DNA of 64,000 bases from the NCBI GenBank assembly GCA_028023455.1, contig JAQFVV010012496.1:2422001-2486000 (forward strand), read 5' to 3'. The position numbers and the translations under genes are program-made. Under the pieces are notes generated by a model. That model was not told where the DNA came from. It searched no databases and saw only the letters and a program-made list of their open reading frames with translations. This document shows positions 43,991 through 56,215 of the stretch, piece after piece; within the stretch, counting starts at the first letter, position 1, and every line of letters begins with the position of its first letter. This DNA is from Epiperipatus broadwayi. Taxonomy: Eukaryota; Onychophora; Udeonychophora; Euonychophora; Peripatidae.

Positions 43991-44984
43991 ACTTCTGCGC
44001 ATGTTATTATCATGGCATTTTTTGGTTCATAATCTTGTAGATTCTTTATAAAATTTACATTATAAAGTTCTCTTTTTTTTTATCAAGTTTTCAGCCATGT
44101 TTAATTGGCTAAAATATTTTACTTTTAGCTTATCTTTTTACTTGCTTTTGGAATTCTTTTGTTCTCTCCAATTCTACTTTTATTTCTGATTACATAAAAA
44201 AAAATACGAAAAAATAATTTAACTTTCCTTGTACATTATTATTTTTAAAAAAAAAAAAAAATTATAGTCAAAAAAAAATCTAAATTTACTTTTATTTTTT
44301 TAGCTTTTACCAAATGCCAATATATTTGCAACGTATATAAATAAACATTACAGTATAGTTGTTTATTTATAAAAACATTTAATTGTTTTTTTTTTCACTT
44401 ATAAATTTTACATTGTTACAGACAAACATAATAAATTTTTTTAATTGGTTATGAATTTGATACGTGACAGCCTTGAAGGAGAAACATACATTCATAGGAA
44501 ATGTGACAGCCTTACAGGCAAACATTCACATATATTTATATTAATCGTGCAGTTTTTCATTACAATATTTTCTTCGGCGAAAGTCAAGAAATTGAAATTT
44601 GCATTTTTCACCCTCTATTAGAAATTTTGCGAACCTCGTATTTTCTTTTACAGCTTTAAAATCTGCATATATTTTTTCCTAATATCTTAATTTCAAAAAA
44701 ATTCAAAAGATATCAGGATAATCGAATAAGCAAATCTTTAGGGGTTATTAAACTCTACAATGATGATTGCCTTTTATTACAATGATCTAAAAACTTGATT
44801 TTTTGGAAAGTTTATGATTATTTTTGTATCATAATTGTGAAATAATAATTATTAGAAATCAAAATATATATTATTACATATTTATTTTTTATAGAAATGT
44901 TTTATTTTGAAATATAAAAGCTTATATTCTTCTGAGTAATGTCATTATAGTGATTGCAACCATGGGAAATTCAATGATCTAGAA
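43991..44984. other. A+T-rich stretch with no recognised gene
   Basis: It contains a partial direct repeat 'GTGACAGCCTT' (about 44465 and 44501) and many T and A runs. Positions 44977-44984 are the target duplication of the next element. Confidence 0.45.
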
Positions 44985-46123
44985 CAGTGGTCTTCAACCA
45001 CCGGGCTGCAGAAGTTTTCTGTCAGTCCACAGCTAGACTGGCAAGAAAGTTTGTAACAACAAAATAATATTTTAAACTTTTAATTAATATGAACAATTTT
45101 TATTTATTTTTTCAGCGCATTTATTAAAGAAACAGAACCAAAACAAATTTGTTTTTTTATTTATCACAGATGTTTATAGGGGTAGGGGTAGAAAAAACTT
45201 TTTTATTACACAAACTCCGGTTGTCTTTTGGTAGCTAATCATGGCTGCTTGTCACCATTGTTAAAACAATAAAATGTAACGTGACTTTTTTTGATCTCTT
45301 AAATTTTTTCTACTCTCTCTTTTAATATTTCATTTTTAATGTTTTTTTTTTTTTGGCTATAAGGCGATTTTTTTTTTTTTTTGGCTTTAACTTTTTATTT
45401 TGGAAATCAATTTTTATTACCTTTTTTTAAAAAATAGAACCAAAAAATTTCTGTCTCTAACTTTTACAAAGTATTCAATACACTCCCACCACCCCAAAAT
45501 AAAGCAAGATCAAAACTTTTGACTTTTTCAAGTTCCATTTTCTTTTTTTTTTTTTGTTTAAAAATACGCCCACTTTTTTTTGGCCTATAAAGGCAATATT
45601 TTTTTGGCTTTATTTGTATACCGCTAAAATAGTAAAACTTTTATTTTTAAAACCAATTTCTGTTACCTTTTTTAAAAATAAAAACAAACAAAAAATAACT
45701 TTGGTGTCTATCTTTGTCTCAGTGATTACAACGTATTTCTCAAACCCTTCCCCCCAAATAAAATAAGATCAAAACTTTTGACTTATTCAACATTCAGGTG
45801 AATAACATTTTATTCTTGCATGTTTTAACAATGAAATAATAAACGTAAAATGCAAGCACATTAATGAGAACGATTGTTATTGTACTGTTTTCTGTAGCAG
45901 TATGACTGAGCAACTCGAGAAAGTGTTCAACATGTGAAGGTAAGCAGCACCATTACAATACACAATAACTAGTGTGCTGTTTTGGTCAGTTATAACAATT
46001 ATGCTTATCTAAGGCTAAGCAGGTTACATCTTTAAGAAAATTTATTTGTAAACTTCTGCTGGTCCGCGAAATCTTATCCTTACTTTTACCGGTCCGCAGG
46101 TGCGAAAAGGTTGAAGACCACTG
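44985..46123. mobile_element. hAT-type non-autonomous element (1139 bp)
   Basis: The inverted ends CAGTGGTCTTCAACC and GGTTGAAGACCACTG are perfect, and so is the 8-bp target duplication ATCTAGAA (44977-44984 and 46124-46131). The interior has no transposase. It holds an imperfect ~259-bp tandem duplication (about 45285-45530 and 45540-45790, both ending 'GATCAAAACTTTTGACTT') and long T runs. The perfect TSD and ends suggest a fairly recent insertion. Confidence 0.95.
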
Positions 46124-46539
46124 ATCTAGAAAATGGCACTAAACAATCTGTAAATATATTTAGTGATATCGTAAAAATTACTAATAAATTATAAACATTT
46201 AAAGCATAATTTAATTGATTTACTAATTGTTGAAAATAATTTATTCGGATTTTTAAAACAGACATCAAACAAAGAAGATTTTGTTCATTTTACAAATTGA
46301 ATTTGCCCCACCTTAAATTTGATGACGAAACAGCAAATGCTGTTTTGATTAAAATCTAATTTTTAAAATAATTCTGAAAATCAAATGTGATTTTTTTTAA
46401 AATTTATTTAATTTCTAAACAAAAATGAGGTCAAATTTATTACATTCTGATATGGGAGGATTAAAATAGACTAAATTTTTTTTCTTGATTTTAATTAAAC
46501 TTAATTTCAAAGTAAATTTTTGTGATTATTATTGATTCC

Positions 46540-47215
46540 TTTGTCATCATTAAAAAAATCCACTACAGGATAATATCAAGTTTAATCCCATTTTTGTGAT
46601 CTATAAACCTTCTCAACATAGACCAACAAACTTCCTTATTTCGTCTATCCATTTTACATATGTTTTTTTTTTCCTAGATCTATTTTTTAGTCTCTTCGAA
46701 TCTTTTTTCTCTCACCCATGTATGCCGATTTTGATTCTTATTACTTCCAATTGGAACTAATAAAATATCTTTTTAAAAAAAAGTTTTTTTCTAATGTATA
46801 AGTTACATTAATTATATTAATGAGTGCATAAATAATTTTATGGTTTATCAAATATGTAATGCTAAACTAAAGTTGGCATTGTGGGTATTATTTACAGGTT
46901 TATTTAAAACTGCTTCCAATGGAATCTGCCTTGTAAAAGTTGTCATGGTAACATTTGAATCTGGCTTATAACAGTTGCCATGGTAACATTCACATTTCTT
47001 TTTTTCATGAAAGATTAATTTTCACTTTTTTATTTCATGAAAGATTAATTTTAAGTTATTTCTACCAAAACTATCCCTTCAAATTTTAATTCTGTTTAAT
47101 TTCATCCACTATGTTTACATTTGCAATAATATGCTAAGAGATTTGTATATACTAACTTCTAATTCATCCTTATCAATCTTCATTATCTTTTTTTCATAAT
47201 TCAATACCAAAATTT
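46540..47215 (-). pseudogene. RTE-like LINE RT C-terminus, split by an insertion
   Basis: 46548-46775 holds the 3' part ('TTCGTCTATCCATTTTACAT', complement of the HVRWMDEI region), and 47045-47200 the upstream part ('AAGTTATTTCTACCAAAACT'; 'AATTTCATCCACTATGTTTA', complement of the N-x-MDEI region). About 265 bp of unrelated sequence (46780-47044) lies between them. Heavily decayed. Confidence 0.65.
46939..46987. promoter_or_regulatory. Tandem pair of RFX X-box-like motifs
   Basis: GTTGTCATGGTAAC (46939-46952) and GTTGCCATGGTAAC (46974-46987) match the palindromic X-box bound by RFX factors (GTTGCCATGGYAAC). They lie 35 bp apart within a 35-bp tandem duplication. The second is a near-consensus site. 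No gene is visible nearby, so function is unproven. Confidence 0.5.
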
Positions 47216-47697
47216 TTTTTCTCTTTTCTGGTTATTTGTAATATTGACATAACTGTTCCGGACATTTGCACAGAAAAGGTAGTCTACATATTTTAAATTT
47301 AGCTTTTATTCATGCTTAACATGCTTTTGATGTATAACATAATCATACTGGTATGATTCATTACCATCATTATCAATCTAATGCAGGATGGTCTCCAAGT
47401 TCAATCCATCTCCGATCTCTAGCCTCTTTTCTCCACACACCTCAGAACATTTTTTCATTTCATCCATTCATCTTAAGCCAATAAACATCAGATGATCATC
47501 ATTTCTTATGCTTGCTCTTAACTGTTATTAAAACAGACAAAACTCTCCATACATATTGCCACTCAGTGCAAGCCAGAATAATCAATGGATTCCAGAAGGC
47601 TTGTGCATAAAATCCCTATCTAGTGCCTAATCATCCAATATCCCCAGACTAATTTCTGGACTGTGGCCTTTCTTAATGAGGAGCCCAGATCCAAGTC

Positions 47698-47739
47698 TCC
47701 TCACTGATGAAGGTCACAAGCCAGAAACTAGTCTGGGTA
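47698..47739 (+). ncRNA. Hammerhead ribozyme-like motif, family B
   Basis: CUGAUGA, GAAA, ACUAGU and cleavage C are intact. Stem II is GGU/GCC (one U·G). Stem I UCCUCA/UGGGUA has one mismatch. Confidence 0.68.
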
Positions 47740-48186
47740 TATTGGATTAGGCCCTAGATGAGGATTTTATGCACAAGCCTTCTGGTATCCATTGATTACT
47801 CTGGCTTGCACTGAGTGGCAATACGTATAGAGAGTTTTGCCTGTTTTAATAACAGTTATAAGCAAGCATAAGAAATGGTGATCATGTGATGTTTATTGGC
47901 TTAAAACCAATCCTGTCTAATAGGATAGTGGTGGCTATGGTTTTTTAAAGAACCAAAGACACCAAAATGTATAGATACTGAACTGAGTTCAGATCTTTAT
48001 GACTATATAAGCTAATGAGCTTGGATTGAAAATATTGTGTTTTCAATTTAAGACTCATAGTTTTGTAGTTAAGTAGAGATAAAAGGTGGCTGCTGGAGGG
48101 TTGCATTAGATCCTAAGATTAAGATGCAGTTCTCTCAAATACAAGGCTTCTCATTGATCTAAGTGCAGTGCTCAGAGGTCCAAGGC

Positions 48187-48228
48187 TTCTCACTGATGAA
48201 GGCCACAAGCCAGAAACTAATCTGGGGA
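48187..48228 (+). ncRNA. Hammerhead ribozyme-like motif, family B
   Basis: CUGAUGA, a 3-bp G+C stem II (GGC/GCC, loop CACAA), GAAA and cleavage C are present. Stem III has lost self-complementarity (ACUAAU). Stem I is UUCUCA/UGGGGA. Confidence 0.6.
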
Positions 48229-48520
48229 TATTGGATGAGTAGGCACTAAGAATTTTATGCATAAGCCTTCTGGCATCGATTGATTACTCTGGCTCGCACT
48301 GAATGGCAATACGTATAGAGAGTTTTGCCTGTTTTAACATGGTTTCTTTCTAAGTCTTTTACAATTTCTGGGAATGCAGTTTATGATTTCAACACTCCAT
48401 CTACCATCATGTCTTCTAGCAATATGTCTAGCCCAATTCCACTTCAGCCATTTAATTCATTCGATGATGTCAATAAGATCTGTTTGTTCTCTTACCCATA
48501 AGATCTGTTTTTTCTCTTAC

Positions 48521-49265
48521 CCTAAGCTAAATTTCCAAGTATGTAGACTATCTTTTTTATGTAAATGTCCAGAAAACTTATGTGAACATCTTCTTTTCAG
48601 AAAATGTATATACTTATTATACTAGACTCATTAATTATAGAAATGCTAAATGTAATCTTAATTGCAATAAATTATAACTGCCGGGAAGTTATGAATTTCA
48701 AATATATATATGTTCACAAATTCTTCACTTTTATAGATGAAAGATGGAAGAGAATAAGGGTTAATTACATAATGTGTTGTCATTATTATGGCGTATTTTT
48801 TTCATACGAAGATTCTTGAGAAAATCAACCATATGCAGTGTCAATCTCATTTGACATTCGTAAAGAGCTAGTGAATAAGTATATTTGGCTGTAAGAAAAA
48901 TCTTTTTGAGTTCAAATTTTTCCTATTAAAGTATTCAACTGTTAGAACAGATCAGTTTTAAAATATAGATGTTCATTTCTTGTTTGAAGTTGAAAATTTA
49001 AATAAGTCTGTGTGTGATTATTTGTTTACAATTCAACTAACAGGTATAGGGTCTATAAAGGCAACATTTAATAACATTCCATATTGAAGAACAGTTTGAT
49101 TATATTTAAAAAACGAAGAAATCATCAATTAAGCCTATAATTTCAATTTTTATAATTATTGATGATATTTATATTTTTGTTCTAGTTATTCTACTAAGCA
49201 GTTATTGCATTAGTGTTTTGTTAATTATGTTAATTGTATACTTGTGCACTTAACAGAAGAAGAGC
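48521..49265. other. A+T-rich stretch with no recognised feature
   Basis: Short ORFs only; no family match, no shared repeat. Confidence 0.45.
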
Positions 49266-49600
49266 AGTACTGAGACTGTAGGCCACGCAACCAAGTATAG
49301 AGAGATTATATTAGGAGTAACGCGTGAGAGAGCAAACAGGTGTTACTGACCTTCATTGAAAGAATTAAAAGACTGAAATGGAGTTGGGCTGGATATATAA
49401 AAGATGGCAATAGACGGCCAGTTGAAATCTTAAACTGGATTCTAAGATATTGTAAAAGACCTAGAAAGAGGCCACGTGTTAGGTGAATGGATAAAATAAG
49501 GAAATGTGACGGGGGTGAAGTGAAGAGAAGCTGGGGATTGGAAAGGATGGAATGATCTTGGGGAGACTTTCATCTTCCAGTGAATCGATATGGTTGAAAA
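49266..49600 (+). mobile_element. RTE-like LINE 3' fragment
   Basis: The plus strand encodes in pieces 'TREQTGVTDLH', 'RIKRLKWSWAGYIKDG' and 'CKRPRKRPRVR'. It then has the 3' end 'GATGGTGATGATAGC'. Decayed and 5'-truncated. Confidence 0.82.
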
Positions 49601-50325
49601 TGATGGTGATGATAGCTATAACATAAAACAATAAATAATTTCTTTCTTTTTTTTAAAAAAAAAAAAAGGATTGATTGATTTAGATAATCACTGGTGGTTC
49701 AGAGAAATATATTTCTGAGGATATGTAATGAAACCTATCTTCCTACATTTAGCACTTATGGAAAATTATCATTGGCCATTGTCTTATTCTTTTACATTCT
49801 TGATGGCAATCTTTTATTAGATTTTTTCAAAGTAATAATAGTATTTCTGCTAGACAATACAATGCTTTTAAAAGTTTCCAGTCTCTTAGGTGACTCATTA
49901 TGATGAGCTTTATGTATCGAGAGATTATAGTTAACACACACTACTTAGTTTTCAGTTTCATTTCAAATTACCACAATACGATTTTTTTTTTTAATCAGAT
50001 TGGAATTGATCCTGACTCTTTTGTTCACCACAAACTATTTAACTGACGATTTACTCTTATATGTAGATTAGAATATGATATATATAAAGAGAGAGATTTA
50101 TTATTAAATAATATTGCAATCCATAAACTTATTCTACTTTTCATATTCAAATTTATATATATGTATGTATACATGCATATTCAATGGCAATTGAAACAGA
50201 TATCTATTTCAATTAAAAGTAAAAATCGAAAAGATAAATATACTATGTAATTTTTTAAAAATATAATGGAATTTATTTTCTTTTTTTGATTTCTGGTTTG
50301 GATTATAATGTTTTGTATAATACTT
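49601..50325. other. A+T-rich stretch with no recognised feature
   Basis: T run/A run pair at 49646-49668. No gene or repeat recognised. Confidence 0.45.
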
Positions 50326-50960
50326 TGGAGCCTTTCTCCACCATATCATTTTCAATCATTATCGATCCACTGCAGGTGGAAGGTCTCTCCAATTTTCAAT
50401 CCATCTCCGATCTCTAGCCTCTCTTCTCCGCATCACTGCAACATATTTCCTTATTTCATCCATCCAACTCACATGTGGTCTTTTGCAATTTTCTTCGGAT
50501 CCAGTTTAAGATTTCAACTGCCCATGCTTTTCTGTTGTAGCCAAGTTTCAGATCCATAAGTAAGTACTGTTAGAACACATTTATTAAGGACATATATAAT
50601 AATTGATATTTTAAAATCTTTTTATCAATATGTATTGACATTTTCCAATATAAAGTATATCTATCCACCTCATTTGGGGTTTCTTTTTGGGTCTTTTACA
50701 ATCTTTTGGAATCCCGTTTAAGATTTCAACTGTCCATCTATTATCTCTTCTAACAATATGTGCAGCCCAATTCCACTTCACTCTCTTAATGTTTTCAGTG
50801 ATGTCAATAACATGTTTAATCTCGCATTCATCTATTTCGTTTTTTGATCTCTTTTTGTTACTCCTAACATACATCTTTCCATACTTCATTGAGTGATCTG
50901 AAGTCTGAATATTACTCTTCTATTAAGTGTCCAAGTGTCAGACCCATAAGTAAGAACTAG
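50326..50960 (-). pseudogene. RTE-like LINE RT C-terminal fragments (two)
   Basis: Two minus-strand pieces. 50326-50600 has the 3' end with an internal jump from the 'KSHVRWMDEI' region to 'VLTYGSET'. 50630-50960 has 'IDITENIKRVKWNWAAHIVR', 'WTVEILNGIPKDCKRPKKKP' and 'LTYGSDTWTLN'-like residues. They may be a partial tandem duplication or two insertions. Confidence 0.83.
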
Positions 50961-51274
50961 AAACACATCAAAAATACATATATATATATATAGAAGTCAG
51001 TGTTTGTATCAGCATTTTATTTACTTTTTATTCTTTATTTGTTTTTATTCATGTGCACATTTTTCTTCAGTTAATAGTAATATTATCGACTTCAACTGAG
51101 ATCTTTAGCTGTTGCATCATCTTAATCTGTTCTAGTAAAAGATAATGTTGTATCATTTTAGATGTAATTTTTTGGTTTGATTCCTTTATTTATCATTTAT
51201 TATTCTTTCATGTATAAACATCATTTCTCTTATAATATTCAGATATAATCATATTGTCTAAACTAAACTTAATG

Positions 51275-51410
51275 TAGAGGACCCGAACTCAGACTTTCAA
51301 GCTCTCTGCAGCTATGCACTCAATCTTATACAACCGATACACATGACCACATATATATGAAAAAGGTAAATGATTTCCAATGTACATATTTCTCTTATAA
51401 TAAAATAATT
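51275..51410 (-). mobile_element. Family C SINE-like fragment
   Basis: The minus strand carries B box 'GAGTTCGGGTCC', 'TGTATAAGATTGAGTGCATA' and 'GTGGTCATGTGTATCGGTTG', ending in a hammerhead relic (GAAA followed by 'TATGTACATTGG'). The 5' half of the ribozyme is missing. Confidence 0.7.
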
Positions 51411-51872
51411 ATATTTAGAAACTATTGCTTGATTTGAATGTAAAGGTGATATATACACATATTGATGGCCAGTTACTTCTTTCATATCATAGCTTAAACT
51501 TATGAAAAATTAAGGTCTCTCGTGTTTATGCTCTATGTTTCTGAATTTATCTGATTTTTAAATAATTTTTAATTGAATTTGGAAGTATTATGTTGGTTAT
51601 TATTAATTTCAACAGCATGTAAATTATTTTTTTACTATTGTTAAATATATAATGTGTAGCATTACAATCACAGAACATTCTTGTTCCAAATGCGTTACTC
51701 AGAATTATTTCGAAGCAAACTCATAACAAATCATTTTTATAAACTTTCAAATACAATTTTATTTTTCATTTACCAATGCTCTTACATTCAGTCTGATAAA
51801 AGGAGAATTCTTCTTTGACCTGACCTTCAACTGTATATATTGTAAACGAATCAACATCGATATTCAAAAAGA
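51411..51872. other. A+T-rich stretch with no recognised feature
   Basis: No gene or repeat recognised upstream of the LINE fragment. Confidence 0.45.
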
Positions 51873-52832
51873 GTGAAACTTAGTATTAGCGGTATCTTAG
51901 TAATATATAATGCGGTAATAGATTACTTGGGAAAAGTACAAAAGGAAGTAGGAAGACATGCATTAGATGGAGATGCATGGACAACAAAGGAGGCAATTCA
52001 AGGAACAATAGGATGTTCAAGTTTTTATATAAGAGATGCAAAAAGCAAAATGAAAATGTTCAGTAGATTGCAGTTTATAGATAATAAAAGAATAACCAAA
52101 ATAATATTTAATTGGATTACGAGTAAAGGGCAGGCAACAAGATGGATGAGAAAGGTAATGCGGTATGCAGAAGATTTGGATAAAGAATTTATATCAGTAT
52201 ATTTGTACAAAAGGTGGGATGATTGTATTGGGAGGATTGTTGAGTGTTATAGTGGTGAAGAATAGATACATTAATAAAGAATAGGGAGTTGGAGAGATGG
52301 AGAACTAGCATGGAGAGTAAAAAGAGTTTAAATGTATATAGAAGTAAACAGAACATTGTGTGTGAGTTAATTTATGATAATAGTAAGGAATATAGTTTAT
52401 TGTTTACGGCTCGAACGGGATCTTTACCAACAAGCGAATATTCATGTAAATGGAAAAATATGGGTGATTTATTCTGCAAGTTGTGTAAGGAAGACATAGA
52501 AAATATTAGGCATCGGTTAATTCAATGTAAATGCTTGGAAGCAGAAAAGATACAAATAATGAAGTTATGGAAGAATAAATATGCACAAAGTAATTATACA
52601 GAAAGTAGGTTATTGGTTTTTATTCTGGTTTTGGGAAAAAATAAGGGGGATTTAGATATGAAGGCCATGGAGTTGACAAAGATTGTTATGGAAATGGGAT
52701 GGAGCAGATTATGGGAAAACTTAAGGCGGGGAATGGAAATGAAAGGTAAAGTTGCTAACAGGTTTCTCTGGGCACAGTTGCTGAGAGATTCCTGACTTTG
52801 TATAAGAAGTCACAGTGCATCACATCACATAT
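51873..52832 (+). pseudogene. LINE ORF2 C-terminal region with CCHC knuckle
   Basis: Two frames cover one protein: 51873-52265 ('IDYLGKVQKEVGRHALDG', 'DAKSKMKMFSRLQFIDN', 'MRYAEDLDKEF') and, after a frameshift, 52289-52795. The second has 'ARTGSLPTSEYSCKW' and then 'CKLCKEDIENIRHRLIQC', a C-x2-C-x8-H-x4-C zinc knuckle in the position usual for non-LTR retrotransposon C-termini, where it helps bind element RNA or target DNA. It ends 'FLWAQLLRDS' and then the tail 'CAGTGCATCACATCACATAT'. The RT catalytic domain is missing. It is the best copy of this family here; the exact clade is uncertain. Confidence 0.85.
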
Positions 52833-54039
52833 CTGAATGTCAATGTTCTGTGATATGATGTAACTTGTTTAAACAATAGTAAAATGTTATTTACGTTGCT
52901 ATTGAAATTAGTAATATTTAATTTAAAATACTATATGAAACGTTAAGTCGGCTTGTGTAATTTGTGAACAAGGATCATCATTAATAAGTTTCAGCCTTTT
53001 CGGATACCAATGATGATGTATTTATTATACATATGGTTGGTGGTTCGATGAATGGGCATTGACAAATGAAAAGTAAAATTATATTTGCAAGTATATTCAA
53101 ATGATTTCTTGTAAGTCTACTTACATATAATTTTCAGTAACATATTTGAGTGAAAATGTTCAATAATATGATTGTTTTGGTAATATTAAATCATCTATGT
53201 TCTTTATCACTGTTTACAATGCTTTTTTACAGTAATAAACAACAGATGATTTGGTACTCTTTAATTAGCCACTGTACATCACTTGGTGGCACTGTTTCTG
53301 TGCAATGCAATAAGAAAGATAAAGTTATAATACTTCATAAAGGTGATTGTTTTGGTTATATAATGTTTACGAAAACTCCATTTTTGTAGAAACATGTTTT
53401 TTTTTTTATATTTCAACTATTATTTATTTTACATTTTTAATGATTTCATTCTAGGTAGAAAGAAAATTATATTTTCACTATAAAAATTTGTTAGTAAATT
53501 TGTGAAAAGCTCATGTCGAAAGATTTTTTTCCCTTCTCTGTATTACCTGTGTAGTCAAATGGTATATAAATAGACTATTATTAAAATATTTTTTTCTAAA
53601 GTGAAAAAATGAAAAGAAATAACATCTCATTATGAATAATGATAAGTAATCTATCCTCTTTTTGCAACCTAATCATTGAAAAACTAGAAACAGATAAAGA
53701 TAAATGTGAAATTGAAGCGATGTTCTTTAATAAAGAACGTGTAAAAAAATGTGTTGCAAATACCATAGAAAGTGATTTAAAAGATTAATAAAAAAGAAAG
53801 TTTATTAAATTGGAGGCTTATATAAATTATGATTATCCTATGCAATATTTGAATATATACTTGCAAAGAGATGTTAAAATGTTGAGAAGAGATGTTAAAA
53901 TGTTGAGAAGATAGAATTTTTAAAGTGTTGTTTAAGAACAGGGATGAAGTGTATTTATAAAGACTTGTAGTTTGATAACTTCTGTTGTAGAAAAACAATT
54001 TGAATTAAGTACCAGAAATTAGTTTGTATTTTTAAAAAC
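52833..54039. other. A+T-rich stretch with no recognised gene
   Basis: Contains a ~20-bp tandem duplication ('GAGATGTTAAAATGTTGAGA', twice, about 53868-53910). The ORF 53150-53389 is probably chance. Confidence 0.45.
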
Positions 54040-54400
54040 AAGCACATGCATTTCAAGATATGACAATTTATTTCCCGGAAAGTACCTTCTTAAAATGTAC
54101 ATGTGGAAGTGTGCACCACTGGCTACTGCCATCTTCAAAGTAATCCCTTGTGCATCTGCATACTGATTAAAATGGCATTCCCATTTTGAGAAGCATACCT
54201 GGAACTCATTTTCAGGAACTTTTAGATATCAGATATAGTAGAAAATCTTCATCCTTTCAGCACAGTTTTATTTTTTGGAAATAACCTAAAATCACAGTGC
54301 TGAGTCAAGTGAATAAGCAGAATGTTTTAATTCTGTAAGTGATTTTTTGGCCCAAAAAATCTCTCAAAATGAGTGCATTATGACCCATTTTTACACCAAA
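54040..54400 (-). pseudogene. Mariner transposase C-terminal relic
   Basis: The minus strand reads, across frameshifts, 'RDFLGQKITY', then 'STVILGYFQKIKL'-type residues (from the mariner CDFxLFPKxK block, which follows the last catalytic Asp of the DDE/D triad), then 'VPENEFQVCFSKWECHFNQY' and, after a one-base deletion, 'QGDYFED'. This matches the C-terminus of mariner-family transposases and the FLJ37770-like relatives in many animals. The first two catalytic Asp regions are missing. Confidence 0.75.
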
Positions 54401-55954
54401 ACATATACATGGATATTTTTTGTTTTTTTCAATAGATAACTAACAACTATCTGTAGCAGCTTAGTATTTGTGCACATGTTAACTTTAACATGTTCAAACA
54501 CGAATGTTCAATACTCATGTGATTTTGATACAATTACGTCATGGATGACACCACACGACCATTCCAGGAATTAAATTGTCACACCTCACATATCAAGCTT
54601 GCAAAAATATTTTCACATCGAAATTCAAGTCAATTATTGGATTTTAAACTTGGAAAAGCATCACTACTTTATTTGACTCTGACTAAAAATTATATATATA
54701 TATATGTCATCTATGTGTATTTTATATAAAAGATCTTCAACTTCAAACAATATATACTTATTTACTTCAGCAGATAAAATGTGAGACAACTTAGTGGACG
54801 AATTTGTTGAAAAGAATAATGTTTTCTATAAAAGCAATAATTCTTATAGGATTAACACTTTATAAGCCCTTATGAAAGTAAAAAAGCAAATAGAGAAGGA
54901 AAATATTTGTTACGCTTGGAATGATTAAGAGATTACAGTATTTTTTTTGAAATTATGCTTACAATAATCATAAATGAGGAAATGTTAATTATTTGTCATA
55001 TAACATTTGCAATGCACTTATAGCTATCATTAGCAATCATAACTTCATTTGTAGTAGAAGGAAGTACCTGAAAATTACTCGTTTTATACTCAAGTCTATA
55101 TGTGATATTTTGTATATGCTAGAAATAAGATATATATTATGAAAAAGTGATTTATTGATTCCTATTGATAAATATACATTGTCATATGTAAAATGACAAT
55201 TATTACATATTTTCTAAAAATTAGGCATAGATATGAAATGTTGAGACAAACATATGATGATGTTGTGAACGTGTCAGGAAAATACTCAGGATTACGAGCA
55301 TGAATTAAAGAGTATAATAAATGTGGACTATGTGTTAATCTGTTGCTAAATTTAGCTTCAATTTTGCTGCAAAACGTTGTAACAGTGCATGCCACTATTT
55401 TGTATTTGCATGAAAATTTACTTTTTTTTCCTGCATCTACTTATCACTGAAAAATTTTGTATGGAAAACTACAAAAATGCTTTCATTATTAAAAAAATTA
55501 TCCAAAATTATATGGGAGACAATAGAAGATGGGATACTGGCTTTAAGCGTTATTTATGCAATATGTGCAATTCAGATCTGAAAAAAAAAATTCTGTTGGG
55601 GTGGAAGCTTCGCTTTTATTCAAGAAAATAAAGAAATGCTGTCAGAAAAAGATGACAGTTGACTTTTCACTAATTAAAAGATCTCGCTTGTTAAAATTAT
55701 TACAGAATTGCATTAAAGAATTTCATGCCAAATTTTTTGATGCCGGAAAAAAAATACAAACATATTTTAACTTTTAATGGATAAGGTAAAATACATAACT
55801 ACTAATATCACAATTCATTTATTTTCTTAAGTAAATTTATTTTTACAATTCTTTTATTATTATTTGTGACAATATGATAGCAGAATTTTCTTGAAATAAT
55901 AAAGTATATGGGAACAGATATAATAATATATATCATCTCATTAAATGTTGAATG
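54401..55954. other. A+T-rich stretch with no recognised gene
   Basis: The first ~150 bp may be older mariner sequence. Short ORFs at 55162-55777 on both strands match nothing I know. Confidence 0.4.
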
Positions 55955-56215
55955 TTAAACCACTAAACATCACATGATCACCATTTCTTATGCTAACACA
56001 TAACTGTTAGGACAATCAAAACTCTCCATACAATAGTGTCACCCCAATGCTAACAAGAGTAATCAATGAATGCCACAAGCCAAAAACTAGTCTGGGGATA
56101 TTGGATGAGTAGACACTAGATGGGGATTTTATGCACAAGACTTCGGGCATCCATTGATCACTGATCAGCAGTGGATAGCACTACTGTATGGAGAGTTTCA
56201 CCTGTTTTAATAAAT
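55955..56215. mobile_element. Family B fold-back element, short form
   Basis: Terminal 'AAACCACTAAACATCACATG', left arm 'AAAACTCTCCATACAATAGT', right arm 'CTACTGTATGGAGAGTTTCA'. A hammerhead 3' half remains near 56070-56100 (AAAA, ACUAGUC, UGGGGA); the CUGAUGA half is lost. Confidence 0.8.

Larger units (their letters stand above)
47475..48337. mobile_element. Two family B units nested in a LINE
   Basis: Unit 1 (about 47475-47906) has terminal inverted sequence: 'AGCCAATAAACATCA' at the left and 'TGATGTTTATTGGCT' at the right, the fullest B ends in the window. Unit 2 (about 47907-48337) has the long central part with 'AAGACACCAAAATGTATAGA' and 'GGTGGCTGCTGGAGGGTTGC'. Both carry plus-strand hammerheads. 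Confidence 0.87.
47368..48520 (-). pseudogene. RTE-like LINE fragment interrupted by family B
   Basis: The 3' part (47368-47474, 'CTCCAAGTTCAATCCATCTC') resumes at 48335-48520 ('TTTCTAAGTCTTTTACAATT', 'AGCAATATGTCTAGCCCAAT', complements of CKRP and the WAxHIAR region). The 860 bp between is two family B units. The LINE copy is therefore older than the B insertion. Confidence 0.85.
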
